64,000 nt of DNA from JBLNBN01 sp050260015 (GTDB taxonomy: Bacteria > Bacteroidota > Ignavibacteria > Kapaibacteriales > UBA2268). Position 1 is the stretch's first letter. Each line of letters begins with the position of its first letter. The position numbers and the translations under genes are program-made. The notes under the pieces were generated by a model, which had not been told where the DNA came from, made no database searches, and saw nothing but the letters and a program-made list of their open reading frames with translations. The DNA is taken from contig JBLNBN010000064.1 in assembly GCA_050260015.1 (NCBI GenBank), positions 36,254 through 100,253 on the forward strand. The letters are read 5' to 3'. Shown in pieces: positions 43,548-51,866 of the stretch.

Positions 43548-45665
43548 TTACCTTGAAGAGGATCGCTTCGCGCTTTTAACTGATTTACGGTGACGTTCGG
43601 CGCGCAGGAAGTAATCTTGCGCGCAGAACGGCTCCTCGCCGTTAGCCGGCTCGAGCTTAACGTAGGAGCCGTCGGGCAGTAATTTCCATGCCTTCGTATT
43701 ATCCTTCCAATAGATCCTCAATGCGTCGCGCAACGATGACTGTAAATTGGGGTCCTCGATCGGGAACATAACTTCTACGCGATTATGCAGGTTCCTGCTC
43801 ATCCAATCGGCGCTCGAGAGGTAGAATTCCTTTTTCCCGCCGTTCTTAAAATAAAATATACGGCTGTGCTCGAGGAAGCGCCCAAGGATGGAGCGCACCT
43901 CGATATTGGAACTCACGCCCTCGATCCCGGGCTTCAGGCAGCATACGCCCCGCACGAGCAGCTTAATGCGAACGCCGGCCTGGGACGCCCTGTAGAGCGC
44001 GGGGATGACCTCCCTATGGGCCAGCGAGTTCATCTTTGCGATGATTAGGCCCGGGTTCTCCTCCGTGTGCAATTCCGCTTCGCGGTTTATCAAATCGATT
44101 AATTTCTTTTTCAGGTTGAGCGGGGCGACGGTAAACTTACGCCAATCCTTGACGTGAGAATAACCCGTAAGATAATTAAACAGGTGTATGGCGTCGAGCG
44201 CGAAGTCTTCATTAGCGGTAAAGAAGCCCATATCTGTATAGAGCCGAGAGGTGGTCGCATTGTAATTCCCGGTCGAAAGATGCAGGTACGTCTTCAAAAT
44301 CCCGCTCTCGCGGCGAACGACGATAGCTATCTTGGCGTGAGTCTTCAGCCCGGGCACGCCGTAGACGACGTGTACGCCGGCGGCCTCGAGCTGCTTAGCC
44401 CAAATTATATTATTCTCCTCGTCGAACCTCGCCTTAAGCTCGACGAAGGCCGTCACGTACTTGCCGTTCTCCGCCGCCTTAATTAACGATGAAACGACCG
44501 GGGAGTTCATTCCCGTTCGGTATAGCGTGATCTTTATCGCCATTACGTCCGGGTCGCTCGAGGCGTCGTATAGGAACTTAAGCGTCGAGGAGGAAAACGA
44601 GTCAAAGGGATGGTGCACGAGGAAGTCGTGCTGCTTGACGGCGTCGAAGACCCCGGCCCCCGCCGCGGAGAATTCCGGCAGCGCGTAGGAATTGAAGGGC
44701 TTGTCGCGCAGGTCGCCTATCGGCAGATTTGCGAGCTGCATGAAGTCGGGCATATTAACGGGGCGATTGTAGACGTAGACGTCCTCCGGCTCAAGCTCTA
44801 ACGTTTCCATCAGCAAATTAACAATCTTCTTAGGCATTTCGTGGAACACTTCCAGCCTGACCGCGGCGCGTCCCCAACGGCGGCGCTTTATCTGCTCGGC
44901 CACCTCCGTTAAAAGGTCCTCGGCCTCGTCCTCGGCGATCTCTATGTCCGCGTCCCTCGTCACCCTGAAAGTATAGGCCGAATCGATCTCAAAGCCAGGG
45001 AACAGGCTTTGCGCGTAGGCGGTGATCACTTCTTCGAGCAGGACGAAATTCATTCCCTCGCGCGCGGGCAGCTCGACGAAGCGCTGGAGCATCGCGGGTA
45101 TTTGCACGAACGCGACGCGCTCCTCGGGCTGCTGCTTGCGGTTGTCCTTTATTACGAACGCGATGTTGATATTGCGATTGATTATCCGCGGGAAGGGGTT
45201 TGTCGGGCCCAACGTAAGGGGCGTCAAAACGGGTAGGACCTTCTGCATAAAGTATTCGTCGAGGAATATCTTTTCCTCGTCCGAGAGCGTCTCGAATCCT
45301 GATATAACAATGCCGCGACGCTCGAGCTCCGCCAGGATAACTTCGTTAAGAAGATTACCCTGGCGTTCGTAGAGCGGTATAAGCCGTTTGCGGATCTCGA
45401 GAAGCTGCTCGCGGGGCGTCAGCCCGTCGTAGGAGAGATCTGCGATGCCCGCGGCGATAAGCCCCTTCAGGCCAGCCACGCGGATCATAAAGAATTCGTC
45501 CATGTTCGAGCTGAATATGGAGATAAACTTTAAACGTTCCAATAGCGGATGCGAAGGCTCTTCAGCCTCGGCAAGCACTCGCTCGTTGAATTCTATCATG
45601 CTCAATTCCCGATTTAAAAATAAACGCGGGGAATTGAGATCGATCGATTCCGTTTCCGGCTGCAT
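43548..45665 (-). CDS. ppk1: Polyphosphate kinase 1
   Basis: 705 residues with GGAG ten bases before ATG. PPK1 makes polyphosphate from ATP reversibly through a phosphohistidine. The N domain (RFLNRELSMIEFNERVLAEAEEPSHPLLERLKF) and the head domain are followed by two PLD-like catalytic domains. The autophosphorylated histidine lies in GLKTHAKIAIVVRRE near 440 and a second conserved histidine in EHSRIFYFKNGG near 595. Conserved RRFDEENN-like basic segment KARFDEENNIIWAKQLE is present. It lies 35 bases downstream of tyrS on the same strand, likely in one transcript. A purely regulatory reason for this pairing is not visible. Confidence 0.96.
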   Translation of the reverse strand: MQPETESIDLNSPRLFLNRELSMIEFNERVLAEAEEPSHPLLERLKFISIFSSNMDEFFMIRVAGLKGLIAAGIADLSYDGLTPREQLLEIRKRLIPLYERQGNLLNEVILAELERRGIVISGFETLSDEEKIFLDEYFMQKVLPVLTPLTLGPTNPFPRIINRNINIAFVIKDNRKQQPEERVAFVQIPAMLQRFVELPAREGMNFVLLEEVITAYAQSLFPGFEIDSAYTFRVTRDADIEIAEDEAEDLLTEVAEQIKRRRWGRAAVRLEVFHEMPKKIVNLLMETLELEPEDVYVYNRPVNMPDFMQLANLPIGDLRDKPFNSYALPEFSAAGAGVFDAVKQHDFLVHHPFDSFSSSTLKFLYDASSDPDVMAIKITLYRTGMNSPVVSSLIKAAENGKYVTAFVELKARFDEENNIIWAKQLEAAGVHVVYGVPGLKTHAKIAIVVRRESGILKTYLHLSTGNYNATTSRLYTDMGFFTANEDFALDAIHLFNYLTGYSHVKDWRKFTVAPLNLKKKLIDLINREAELHTEENPGLIIAKMNSLAHREVIPALYRASQAGVRIKLLVRGVCCLKPGIEGVSSNIEVRSILGRFLEHSRIFYFKNGGKKEFYLSSADWMSRNLHNRVEVMFPIEDPNLQSSLRDALRIYWKDNTKAWKLLPDGSYVKLEPANGEEPFCAQDYFLRAERHRKSVKSAKRSSSR

Positions 45666-45700
45666 GACACACTCCTTATTGCATTAAACCCTAAAGGGAT

Positions 45701-46921
45701 TTATTTGCGTTTTATATACATGAACTTTCTTTTGCCGACTTTAAACAGCCTTTGAGCGGAAAGATCTACCTTCGCGAAGAAGTCCGAGGCGCGTTCGCCG
45801 TCGATATAGACGCCGCCCTGGTCGACAAGCCGGCGGGCTTCTTTTTTCGAGGGCGAGAGCTCCGCGGCGACAAGCACGTCGCCGAGCGTACCGTCCTCGC
45901 CGATCTCCAGTTCTATGGAAGGAACGTCGTCGGGTATTTCCTTTTTCTTGAAAATTCTTTCAAACTCCTCGAAAGCGGCATCGCCTGCTTCCTCTCCGTG
46001 GTAAAGAGCGACTATGCGTTTCGCCACGTCGACCTTTACGTTGCGCGGGTGGGCGGTTCCCTCCGCGATTGCTTTCTCGAGCTCGATCGCCTTCTCGCGC
46101 GACTGAAGCGCGGCGAACTCGGCGTAGCGCGCGATTAGCCGGTCGGGAATGGACATAGTCTTGCCGAAAATGTCTCGCGGGCTGTCCGTAAGCGCAATAT
46201 AGTTATCGAGCGATTTGCTCATCTTCTCGACGCCGTCCGTTCCCTCGAGTATAGGCATAGTTAATATGCACTGCGGCTCGACCCCGTACGCTTTTTGGAT
46301 CTCGCGGCCGACGAGCAGGTTAAATTTCTGGTCCGTGCCGCCAAGCTCTATGTCGGAGTTTATCGCCGCGGAATCCATCGCCTGCGCGAGCGGGTAGAGC
46401 AATTCATGGACGCTGATCGGAATGCCTGCCTTAAATCTCTTCGAAAAATCGTCCCGCTCGAGAAGCTGCGCGACCGTATAATTCGCCGCGAGCTTTATAA
46501 CGTCCGAGAAGCTCATCTTCGAGAGCCATTCGGAGTTATAGAGCGCTTCCAATTGATCCTCTTTTAGGATCAGCGTCGCCTGCTCCAGGTAGCTTTGGCC
46601 GTTGTCGCGGGTTTCCTCGATCGTGAGCTGCGGTCGCGTCTTGGATTTCCCGGTAGGGTCGCCGATCATCGCGGTAAAGTCGCCGATAATCAGGATCGCC
46701 GTATGGCCGCAGTCCTGGAACTGGCGCATCTTATGCAGTACGACGGCGTGGCCTATGTGCAGGTCCGGGCGCGAAGGGTCCGCGCCGAGCTTAACGCGCA
46801 TGGGCTTGCCTGTCTTAATGGATTTATCGATTTTTCGAGCTAATTCTTCTTCAGGTATGATGTCTACCGCGCCGCGGCGATAGATGTCCATTTGTTCGTT
46901 TACGCTTGGGAACGTACGCAA
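45701..46921 (-). CDS. tyrS: Tyrosine-tRNA ligase
   Basis: 406 residues starting with TTG at 46919-46921, with GAGG eight bases upstream; no ATG in frame gives a complete N-terminus. Class I motifs are HIGH at 55-58 (PDLHIGHAVVL) and KMSKS near 233 (GVEKMSKSLDNY). The C-terminal S4 RNA-binding domain starts near 340 (LVAAELSPSKKEARRLVDQGGVYIDGE). The spacing of motifs fits the TyrZ-like longer form. It charges tRNA-Tyr in the cytoplasm. It is the first gene of a two-gene unit with ppk1. Confidence 0.96.
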   Translation of the reverse strand: MRTFPSVNEQMDIYRRGAVDIIPEEELARKIDKSIKTGKPMRVKLGADPSRPDLHIGHAVVLHKMRQFQDCGHTAILIIGDFTAMIGDPTGKSKTRPQLTIEETRDNGQSYLEQATLILKEDQLEALYNSEWLSKMSFSDVIKLAANYTVAQLLERDDFSKRFKAGIPISVHELLYPLAQAMDSAAINSDIELGGTDQKFNLLVGREIQKAYGVEPQCILTMPILEGTDGVEKMSKSLDNYIALTDSPRDIFGKTMSIPDRLIARYAEFAALQSREKAIELEKAIAEGTAHPRNVKVDVAKRIVALYHGEEAGDAAFEEFERIFKKKEIPDDVPSIELEIGEDGTLGDVLVAAELSPSKKEARRLVDQGGVYIDGERASDFFAKVDLSAQRLFKVGKRKFMYIKRK

Positions 46922-47017
46922 TTCTTCTTCCTCAGGATAAAAAAAATCAAAAATAATAAATTCTAATTATATACAGAAGAAGTTAGAGAGATTAAGTTAT
47001 TTTCGTATGAAATTTAG

Positions 47018-47049
47018 CTTGATTATTTTTGAATTTGATTATATATTTG
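47018..47049 (+). promoter_or_regulatory. Candidate Bacteroidota-type promoter for the radical SAM gene
   Basis: CTTG at 47018-47021 and TATATTTG at 47042-47049, spaced by 20 bases, fit the TTTG-N19/20-TAnnTTTG pattern. The predicted start of transcription lies about 40 bases before the ATG at 47096. Confidence 0.5.
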
Positions 47050-47095
47050 TAACTAATGGTGAAGCGCCCCGACCGACTGATTAAATGAAATATTA

Positions 47096-48379
47096 ATGGA
47101 ACAAATTATGAAAAAAGCCGTTCAATCCAAAGACCTTTATCGGTTGCCATGGAATTTAGCAGATAATTCTATATCCTGGCTCGAACCAACCAGCAAATGC
47201 AATTTATATTGCGACGGCTGCTACCGCGAAAACCGTGTGAACTCCCACAAACCGTTGGACGAAATAGCGCATGAGCTCGACGTTTTCGAACGCTACCGCA
47301 AGACGGACGGCGTCTCGATAGCCGGCGGCGAACCGCTAACTCATCCCGACATCCTCGAAATAGTGCGTATGACGCGCAAGAAGGGCTGGAAACCGGTTAT
47401 TAACTCCAACGGCGCGCTCCTTACCCCGGAGCTGCTCCGCGAGCTTAAATCGGCCGGGGTCGACGGTTTTACCTTTCACGTGGACTCGGGGCAACAGCGC
47501 CCGGGTTGGAAGGGCAAGAACGAATTGGAGCTATGCGAGCTTAGGCAGAGCCTCGCGGATATGCTCGCCGAAGTCGGCGGCATCTCCTGCTCGTTCAACG
47601 CTACGATCTACCCCGAGAACATGCAATACGTTCCCGAATTATTAAAATGGGGGCAGAAGAACATCGATAAAGTTCACGTCATGGTGTTTATTCTCTACCG
47701 CATGGCGATACTTGGAAAGGATTTCGACTTTTACGTAGGTTCGAAGCAGGTTAAGTTCGACGATATGACGTATTCGAAGGAGGACGATAACCGCCGCACT
47801 GACGTAACGAGCGACGAGCTTGTTTGGCTCATCCGGAAGGAGGTCGATCCCAATTTTATGCCGAGCGCTTTCCTCAACGGCACGGAAAGCCCGGACTCCT
47901 ACAAGTGGCTGCTGACGGGGCGCCTGGGCAATAAGCGCGAGATCTTCGGGTACGTCGGCCCGAAGTTTATGGAGCTGGTTCAGACGTTAAAGCACGTCTT
48001 TACGGGCAGCTACCTGGCCTATTCCCATCCGAAATGGTTGCGCCGGGGACGGCTCTACTTCCTTGCTGCGCCCTTTGACAAGGGAATTAAGAATGCGATG
48101 AAAAATTACTTCCGCTCGTTCCAGTTAAATCCAAAGGCGTTTTTCAGCCGGATGCACCACCAGAGCGTAATGATAATCCAACCGGCCGACGTCCTGAAAA
48201 ACGGCGCTGTTAATATGTGCGACGGCTGCCCGGACATTACGGTTTGGAACGACCAGCTCGTCTGGAGCTGCCGCATGGAGGAGCAAATGCGCTGGGGCGA
48301 AAATATGCGTATGGCGCCGCGCGAATCGGCCCCGCACAACGGCGTCGGGGAAATTAAAGCAGATAAAGAAACAATTTAA
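47096..48379 (+). CDS. Radical SAM protein of unknown function
   Basis: 427 residues (ATG at 47096; an alternative ATG at 47108 is also possible). The iron-sulphur motif CNLYCDGC (C35, C39, C42) binds the SAM cluster, followed by SIAGGEPLTHPDI, the GGE motif. The C-terminal half has further cysteines in NMCDGCPDI near 374 and WSCRMEEQ near 393, like a partial SPASM-type auxiliary cluster site, and a long basic stretch (FTGSYLAYSHPKWLRRGRLYF). Such enzymes modify peptides, cofactors or lipids. There is no precursor peptide or partner gene nearby. It is a single-gene unit with its own promoter and terminator. I do not recognise the substrate. Confidence 0.85.
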   Translation: MEQIMKKAVQSKDLYRLPWNLADNSISWLEPTSKCNLYCDGCYRENRVNSHKPLDEIAHELDVFERYRKTDGVSIAGGEPLTHPDILEIVRMTRKKGWKPVINSNGALLTPELLRELKSAGVDGFTFHVDSGQQRPGWKGKNELELCELRQSLADMLAEVGGISCSFNATIYPENMQYVPELLKWGQKNIDKVHVMVFILYRMAILGKDFDFYVGSKQVKFDDMTYSKEDDNRRTDVTSDELVWLIRKEVDPNFMPSAFLNGTESPDSYKWLLTGRLGNKREIFGYVGPKFMELVQTLKHVFTGSYLAYSHPKWLRRGRLYFLAAPFDKGIKNAMKNYFRSFQLNPKAFFSRMHHQSVMIIQPADVLKNGAVNMCDGCPDITVWNDQLVWSCRMEEQMRWGENMRMAPRESAPHNGVGEIKADKETI

Positions 48380-48401
48380 ACTTATTTAAATTTCAATCGG
48401 G

Positions 48402-48433
48402 CGGCGTTTGCGGGGATCCTCAAACGCCGTTTT
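48402..48433 (+). terminator. Rho-independent terminator after the radical SAM gene
   Basis: Stem CGGCGTTTG (48402-48410) and CAAACGCCG (48421-48429), ten-base loop, followed by TTTTCT. It lies just before the stop codon of the convergent phosphatase gene at 48437. Confidence 0.85.
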
Positions 48434-48436
48434 CTA

Positions 48437-49690
48437 TTAGACTTCGTCGCGCTTAATAACGACGAGCGTGCGGTCGTCGCTGTACGTGTTCTCCGAGGAA
48501 AACTTCTGTACGTCCTCTAAAATTGAAAGAGCGATCTCCTTGGAGGTCTTTGAATTCAGCTTACGGGCCATCTCTATAATGCGGCCCTCGCCGTAAAACT
48601 CCTCGTTTTTATTCTGCGCTTCAATGATCCCGTCGGTGTAAAGTATCAATAAATCGCCCGGGGACATGCTTATGTTCTCCACGCGGAATTTCTGCTCCTT
48701 AACGATGCCGAGAAGGCCGCCCGTGGGGTTTAGGAAGGTCGCCTTATCGGTCGAGGGGCGGTAGTGTATCGGCGAGCAATGCCCCGCGTTGGCGTAAACT
48801 ACCAGGCGGTTCGAAGAGAGGGTAAGCTCGCAGTAAAACAGCGTAACGAACCGCTCGTAAGGAAAAGCCTTAAAGATTAGCGTGTTTAGCCGGTAGAGCA
48901 TCGTGGATATCTTAGGCGAGAAGTACTGCGCCATGCGTACGGCCCCCGCGACGAATAGCGCCTGGATCGACGCGGAAAGCCCCTTGCTTGCGGCGTCGCT
49001 TATCAATATTCCTAAACGCTCCTCCTCGTAGCTTAAATTCTTTAGGTAGTCGAAGTAATCCCCGCCAATATCGCTATCGGGGATGCATACGCCGTAGACT
49101 TTGTAGTCGTGGAACTCGAGATAATGCTCCGGGATCAGGTTGCGCTGGATCTCGCCGGCTTTGTTCAGGTCGCGACGGAGCTTTATTTGCTCCTGCTTCG
49201 CGGAAAGATCGCGCAGCGCGACGGTTGCGACGCTGCTTATGATGTTGAGCGTTTCGAAGAATGATTGCATCATCTCCGAAGCGTTGAAGCCAAGCAAGTA
49301 TTTGTAGAATTTTTTTTCGCCCAATTTAACGAGGTCGCCCACTCCCGTGACGGAATAGACCTCGATGCCGCGCTCGAGCAGAACCGAGTCGGTTTCGCGC
49401 TGAAGGCTGGTATGAATTTCCGGCAGGTCCGCCAGAACGGGCAAAGCGTCGATTTCCATCATGTAATCGTCGGGAATTCGCTTCATATTCCCGTACTGGT
49501 AAGTCAGGCGGTAGGCGCGTTCTTCGGTGTTCAACGCCCAAACGCGCCCTCCAATAATATTAAATTCGGGATGATTAACTATGTCCTCCACGAGAGACTT
49601 TAGGAAGTCAAGCTCGCTTTTAAATTCGCCCGAAGCCAGCTTTTCGACTAATTTATATATCTCGCGTTGGTTATGAGAATTATAGTACAT
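48437..49690 (-). CDS. PP2C-type SpoIIE/RsbU phosphatase with GAF-like N-terminus
   Basis: 417 residues. The first 165 look like a GAF-type sensor domain (FNIIGGRVWALNTEERAYRLTYQYGN). A linker helix RRDLNKAGEIQRNLIPEHYLEF near 175-195 leads into the catalytic domain (IGGDYFDYL near 213, ILISDAASKGLSAS near 235, YTDGIIEAQNKNEEFYGEGR near 363), with the acidic metal ligands in place. Members control partner-switching systems by dephosphorylating anti-sigma antagonists, but no such partner is adjacent. It is the last gene of a minus-strand run following dapA, 34 bases apart. Confidence 0.92.
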   Translation of the reverse strand: MYYNSHNQREIYKLVEKLASGEFKSELDFLKSLVEDIVNHPEFNIIGGRVWALNTEERAYRLTYQYGNMKRIPDDYMMEIDALPVLADLPEIHTSLQRETDSVLLERGIEVYSVTGVGDLVKLGEKKFYKYLLGFNASEMMQSFFETLNIISSVATVALRDLSAKQEQIKLRRDLNKAGEIQRNLIPEHYLEFHDYKVYGVCIPDSDIGGDYFDYLKNLSYEEERLGILISDAASKGLSASIQALFVAGAVRMAQYFSPKISTMLYRLNTLIFKAFPYERFVTLFYCELTLSSNRLVVYANAGHCSPIHYRPSTDKATFLNPTGGLLGIVKEQKFRVENISMSPGDLLILYTDGIIEAQNKNEEFYGEGRIIEMARKLNSKTSKEIALSILEDVQKFSSENTYSDDRTLVVIKRDEV

Positions 49691-49724
49691 TTGTTCTTCG
49701 CCGCATCCCGCTTAATAGTTCAAC

Positions 49725-50615
49725 TTAAATTATGCCCGCTTTTTCGAGCGCTTCGCGCAGAGCGTGCGAGTTGCTCGTTTGCATCGGCAGAAGCGGCAGG
49801 CGGAAATACTCCTCGCACATGCCCATCATCGCCAGAGCCGTTTTGACCGGTACGGGATTCGTCTCGACGAAATTGAGCTGCATCAAGTCTAAAAGCTCGT
49901 AGCTAGCGTCGACGGCGCGCTTATAGTCGCCCGCCAGAGCTGCGCGCACGCAGTCGGAGAATCGGCGCGGCGCGTAGTTGGAAAGCACGGAGATAATGCC
50001 TGCCGCGCCCATAAGCACGGCCGGAATCGTTAGCGAATCGTCGCCGCAAAATAGCGAAAAGCCCTCCGGCGCGTACTTCATGATCTCCATCATCTGCTCC
50101 AAGTCGCCCGAAGCCTCTTTGGTAGCGAACACGCGATGGCATTGCTCGGCTATCTTCAGCTGGGTTTCCGCCGTTATGTTGACGCCCGTTCTTCCCGGCA
50201 CGTTGTAGATAATTTGCGGCAGGTCGACTTCGTCGCTGATGGTTAAGAAGTGCTGGAAGAGGCCTTCCTGCGAAGGCTTATTGTAGTACGGGGCCACGAG
50301 CAGCAGCGCGCTCGCGCCGGCTTCCTTCGCAAGGATGGAAAGCGAGACGCTGGCGGTAGTGTCGTTCGTGCCGGTGCCGGCTATTATAGGAATCTTTCCG
50401 GCGACGTGCCCGACGGCGGCTATGATTAAAGACATTCTTTCCTTGGCCGTCAAAGTCGCGGCTTCGCCCGTGGAGCCCGCTACGACTACGGCTTCGACTC
50501 CGCCCTCGATTTGGAAATCGAGCAATTTCTTAAATGCGTCAAAATCGATCGAGAGGTCGGCTTTAAACGGCGTTACTATCGCAGTAACGGTTCCGCGCAG
50601 GTTCTTGATGTCCAT
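49725..50615 (-). CDS. dapA: 4-hydroxy-tetrahydrodipicolinate synthase
   Basis: 296 residues. DapA condenses pyruvate and aspartate semialdehyde, the first step of lysine and meso-diaminopimelate synthesis in the cytoplasm; the product feeds the MurE at 62 kb. The Schiff-base lysine is in FATKEASGDLEQM near 163, the catalytic tyrosine in IIYNVPGRTG near 135, and the substrate loop GSTGEAATL near 48 is intact. The family is close to other aldolases, but these residues and the GRTG motif fit DapA. It lies 85 bases downstream of the NifU-like gene. Confidence 0.94.
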   Translation of the reverse strand: MDIKNLRGTVTAIVTPFKADLSIDFDAFKKLLDFQIEGGVEAVVVAGSTGEAATLTAKERMSLIIAAVGHVAGKIPIIAGTGTNDTTASVSLSILAKEAGASALLLVAPYYNKPSQEGLFQHFLTISDEVDLPQIIYNVPGRTGVNITAETQLKIAEQCHRVFATKEASGDLEQMMEIMKYAPEGFSLFCGDDSLTIPAVLMGAAGIISVLSNYAPRRFSDCVRAALAGDYKRAVDASYELLDLMQLNFVETNPVPVKTALAMMGMCEEYFRLPLLPMQTSNSHALREALEKAGII

Positions 50616-50700
50616 GTGTTTCTCTTTGTATGTTAATATCTGTGTTTATTGCCTAAAAGTTCTTTCCGCCTGGCGCGCTAGCCGGGCGGGCTATTAATAA

Positions 50701-50958
50701 TTAAAAATCGACGCCGACCTTGCCTAATCGCACTTCTTTGACGTCGGGCAAACGCATCTGCAGGATGCGTTGCACCCCGCCCTTAAGAGTCATTGTCGCG
50801 CCGGGGCAGCCTGCGCAAGCCCCTGCGAGCTCGACGTAGACGACGCCTTCCTCGTCCACCCCGTTGAATTTTATCCTGCCTCCGTCGGCTTCTATCAAAG
50901 CCCGGATGTCTTTATCTATTATAGCTTCGATTTGCGAGGCTAATTCTTCTTTGCTCAT
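50701..50958 (-). CDS. NifU C-terminal domain protein, iron-sulphur scaffold
   Basis: 85 residues, a stand-alone NifU C-terminal domain. The cluster-binding C-x2-C motif is in GACAGCPGATMTLKGGVQ (C48 and C51), preceded by IEADGGRIKFNGVDEEGVVYVEL. Such proteins transfer or assemble Fe-S clusters in the cytoplasm. Size and motif are complete. It lies between Omp28 and dapA genes in a row of co-oriented genes. Confidence 0.93.
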   Translation of the reverse strand: MSKEELASQIEAIIDKDIRALIEADGGRIKFNGVDEEGVVYVELAGACAGCPGATMTLKGGVQRILQMRLPDVKEVRLGKVGVDF

Positions 50959-50993
50959 TTTTTATGCCAATTTTAATAACTTAGAGAGATAAT

Positions 50994-51839
50994 TTATTTA
51001 CTTACGTATATTTCTTCCGCCTGGAGTATTTCGTAATCGTTATTAGCGTTCATCACCACTGCGACGAGGCGCAATTTCGCCGGGCGCCAGGTCTTCCCGG
51101 CGGGTATCGTATAGGAGAAATTCTTCGTTATCTCCGCGCCTACGGGTATGCTCGCGCCTTCGGCTATCGTTTCGCCCCACACGTTAGTAACGGCGTCGCG
51201 AAGTATGGATTCATGGACGTAATTTTCTACGTCGTTCGGGGTCGCATAGTAGTCCAGCTGGTAGCCGACTACGCTGTCCTCGAGCAGGAATACCGCCAGC
51301 TTTTGCGTGGAATCTCCCTTAGCAAGGTACTTAACTTTTACTTCGAGATCGAATTTATCGAACGTTGCGCTCCATGCGGGAGCGAGATCTATCTTCATAT
51401 CCGCTTTCTTATTCAGCTCGGACTTGATCGAGGTTTCCCAATTGTCCGGGGCGATTATATTGCTTGCACCGTAGACAGTGCGGTTGATCATGCCGTTCGG
51501 AGTCCCGACGCCCCAGGCGACGTTCCAACGCTTCTCGATTGCGTTGCCCGCTTTCGAGAGGTAGTTTTCCTTGTGCGTAGCGTTGGGAAGCGCGAGGCTG
51601 CCGGCATGGATAGACATCAGGATCAAGCCGTCGCCGTAAACTTCCTTTAGCCTGTGCGCCTCGCGCGCGGCTTTCGGGCAGTGCCCGCAGAGAAAGCCCG
51701 TATACTCCTCGAGCAGGACCTTTTTAGCCGCCGTGTCCACTTCCACCGGGCCGGAAGTCTCCTCGTAATTCGATTCGATAATGTCGCAGCTCGTAAGCCC
51801 AAGGGCGACTATAATCGCAAGATATATTATATTTTTCAT
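50994..51839 (-). CDS. Omp28-related lipoprotein with thioredoxin-like CxxC
   Basis: 281 residues. A lipoprotein signal peptide ends at C18 (LGLTSC). The domain from about 38 to 160 is thioredoxin-like with EEYTGFLCGHCPKA holding C51 and C54, followed by GVGTPNGMINRTVYG, the family's cis-proline region. The rest is a beta-rich C-terminal domain. Omp28 proteins are envelope proteins of Bacteroidota; the thioredoxin-like fold with an intact CxxC suggests redox activity outside the cytoplasm. It follows the DUF6029 gene by 27 bases. Confidence 0.92.
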   Translation of the reverse strand: MKNIIYLAIIVALGLTSCDIIESNYEETSGPVEVDTAAKKVLLEEYTGFLCGHCPKAAREAHRLKEVYGDGLILMSIHAGSLALPNATHKENYLSKAGNAIEKRWNVAWGVGTPNGMINRTVYGASNIIAPDNWETSIKSELNKKADMKIDLAPAWSATFDKFDLEVKVKYLAKGDSTQKLAVFLLEDSVVGYQLDYYATPNDVENYVHESILRDAVTNVWGETIAEGASIPVGAEITKNFSYTIPAGKTWRPAKLRLVAVVMNANNDYEILQAEEIYVSK

Positions 51840-51866
51840 TGAATTGCCTTAACTGAAAACTTTAAC

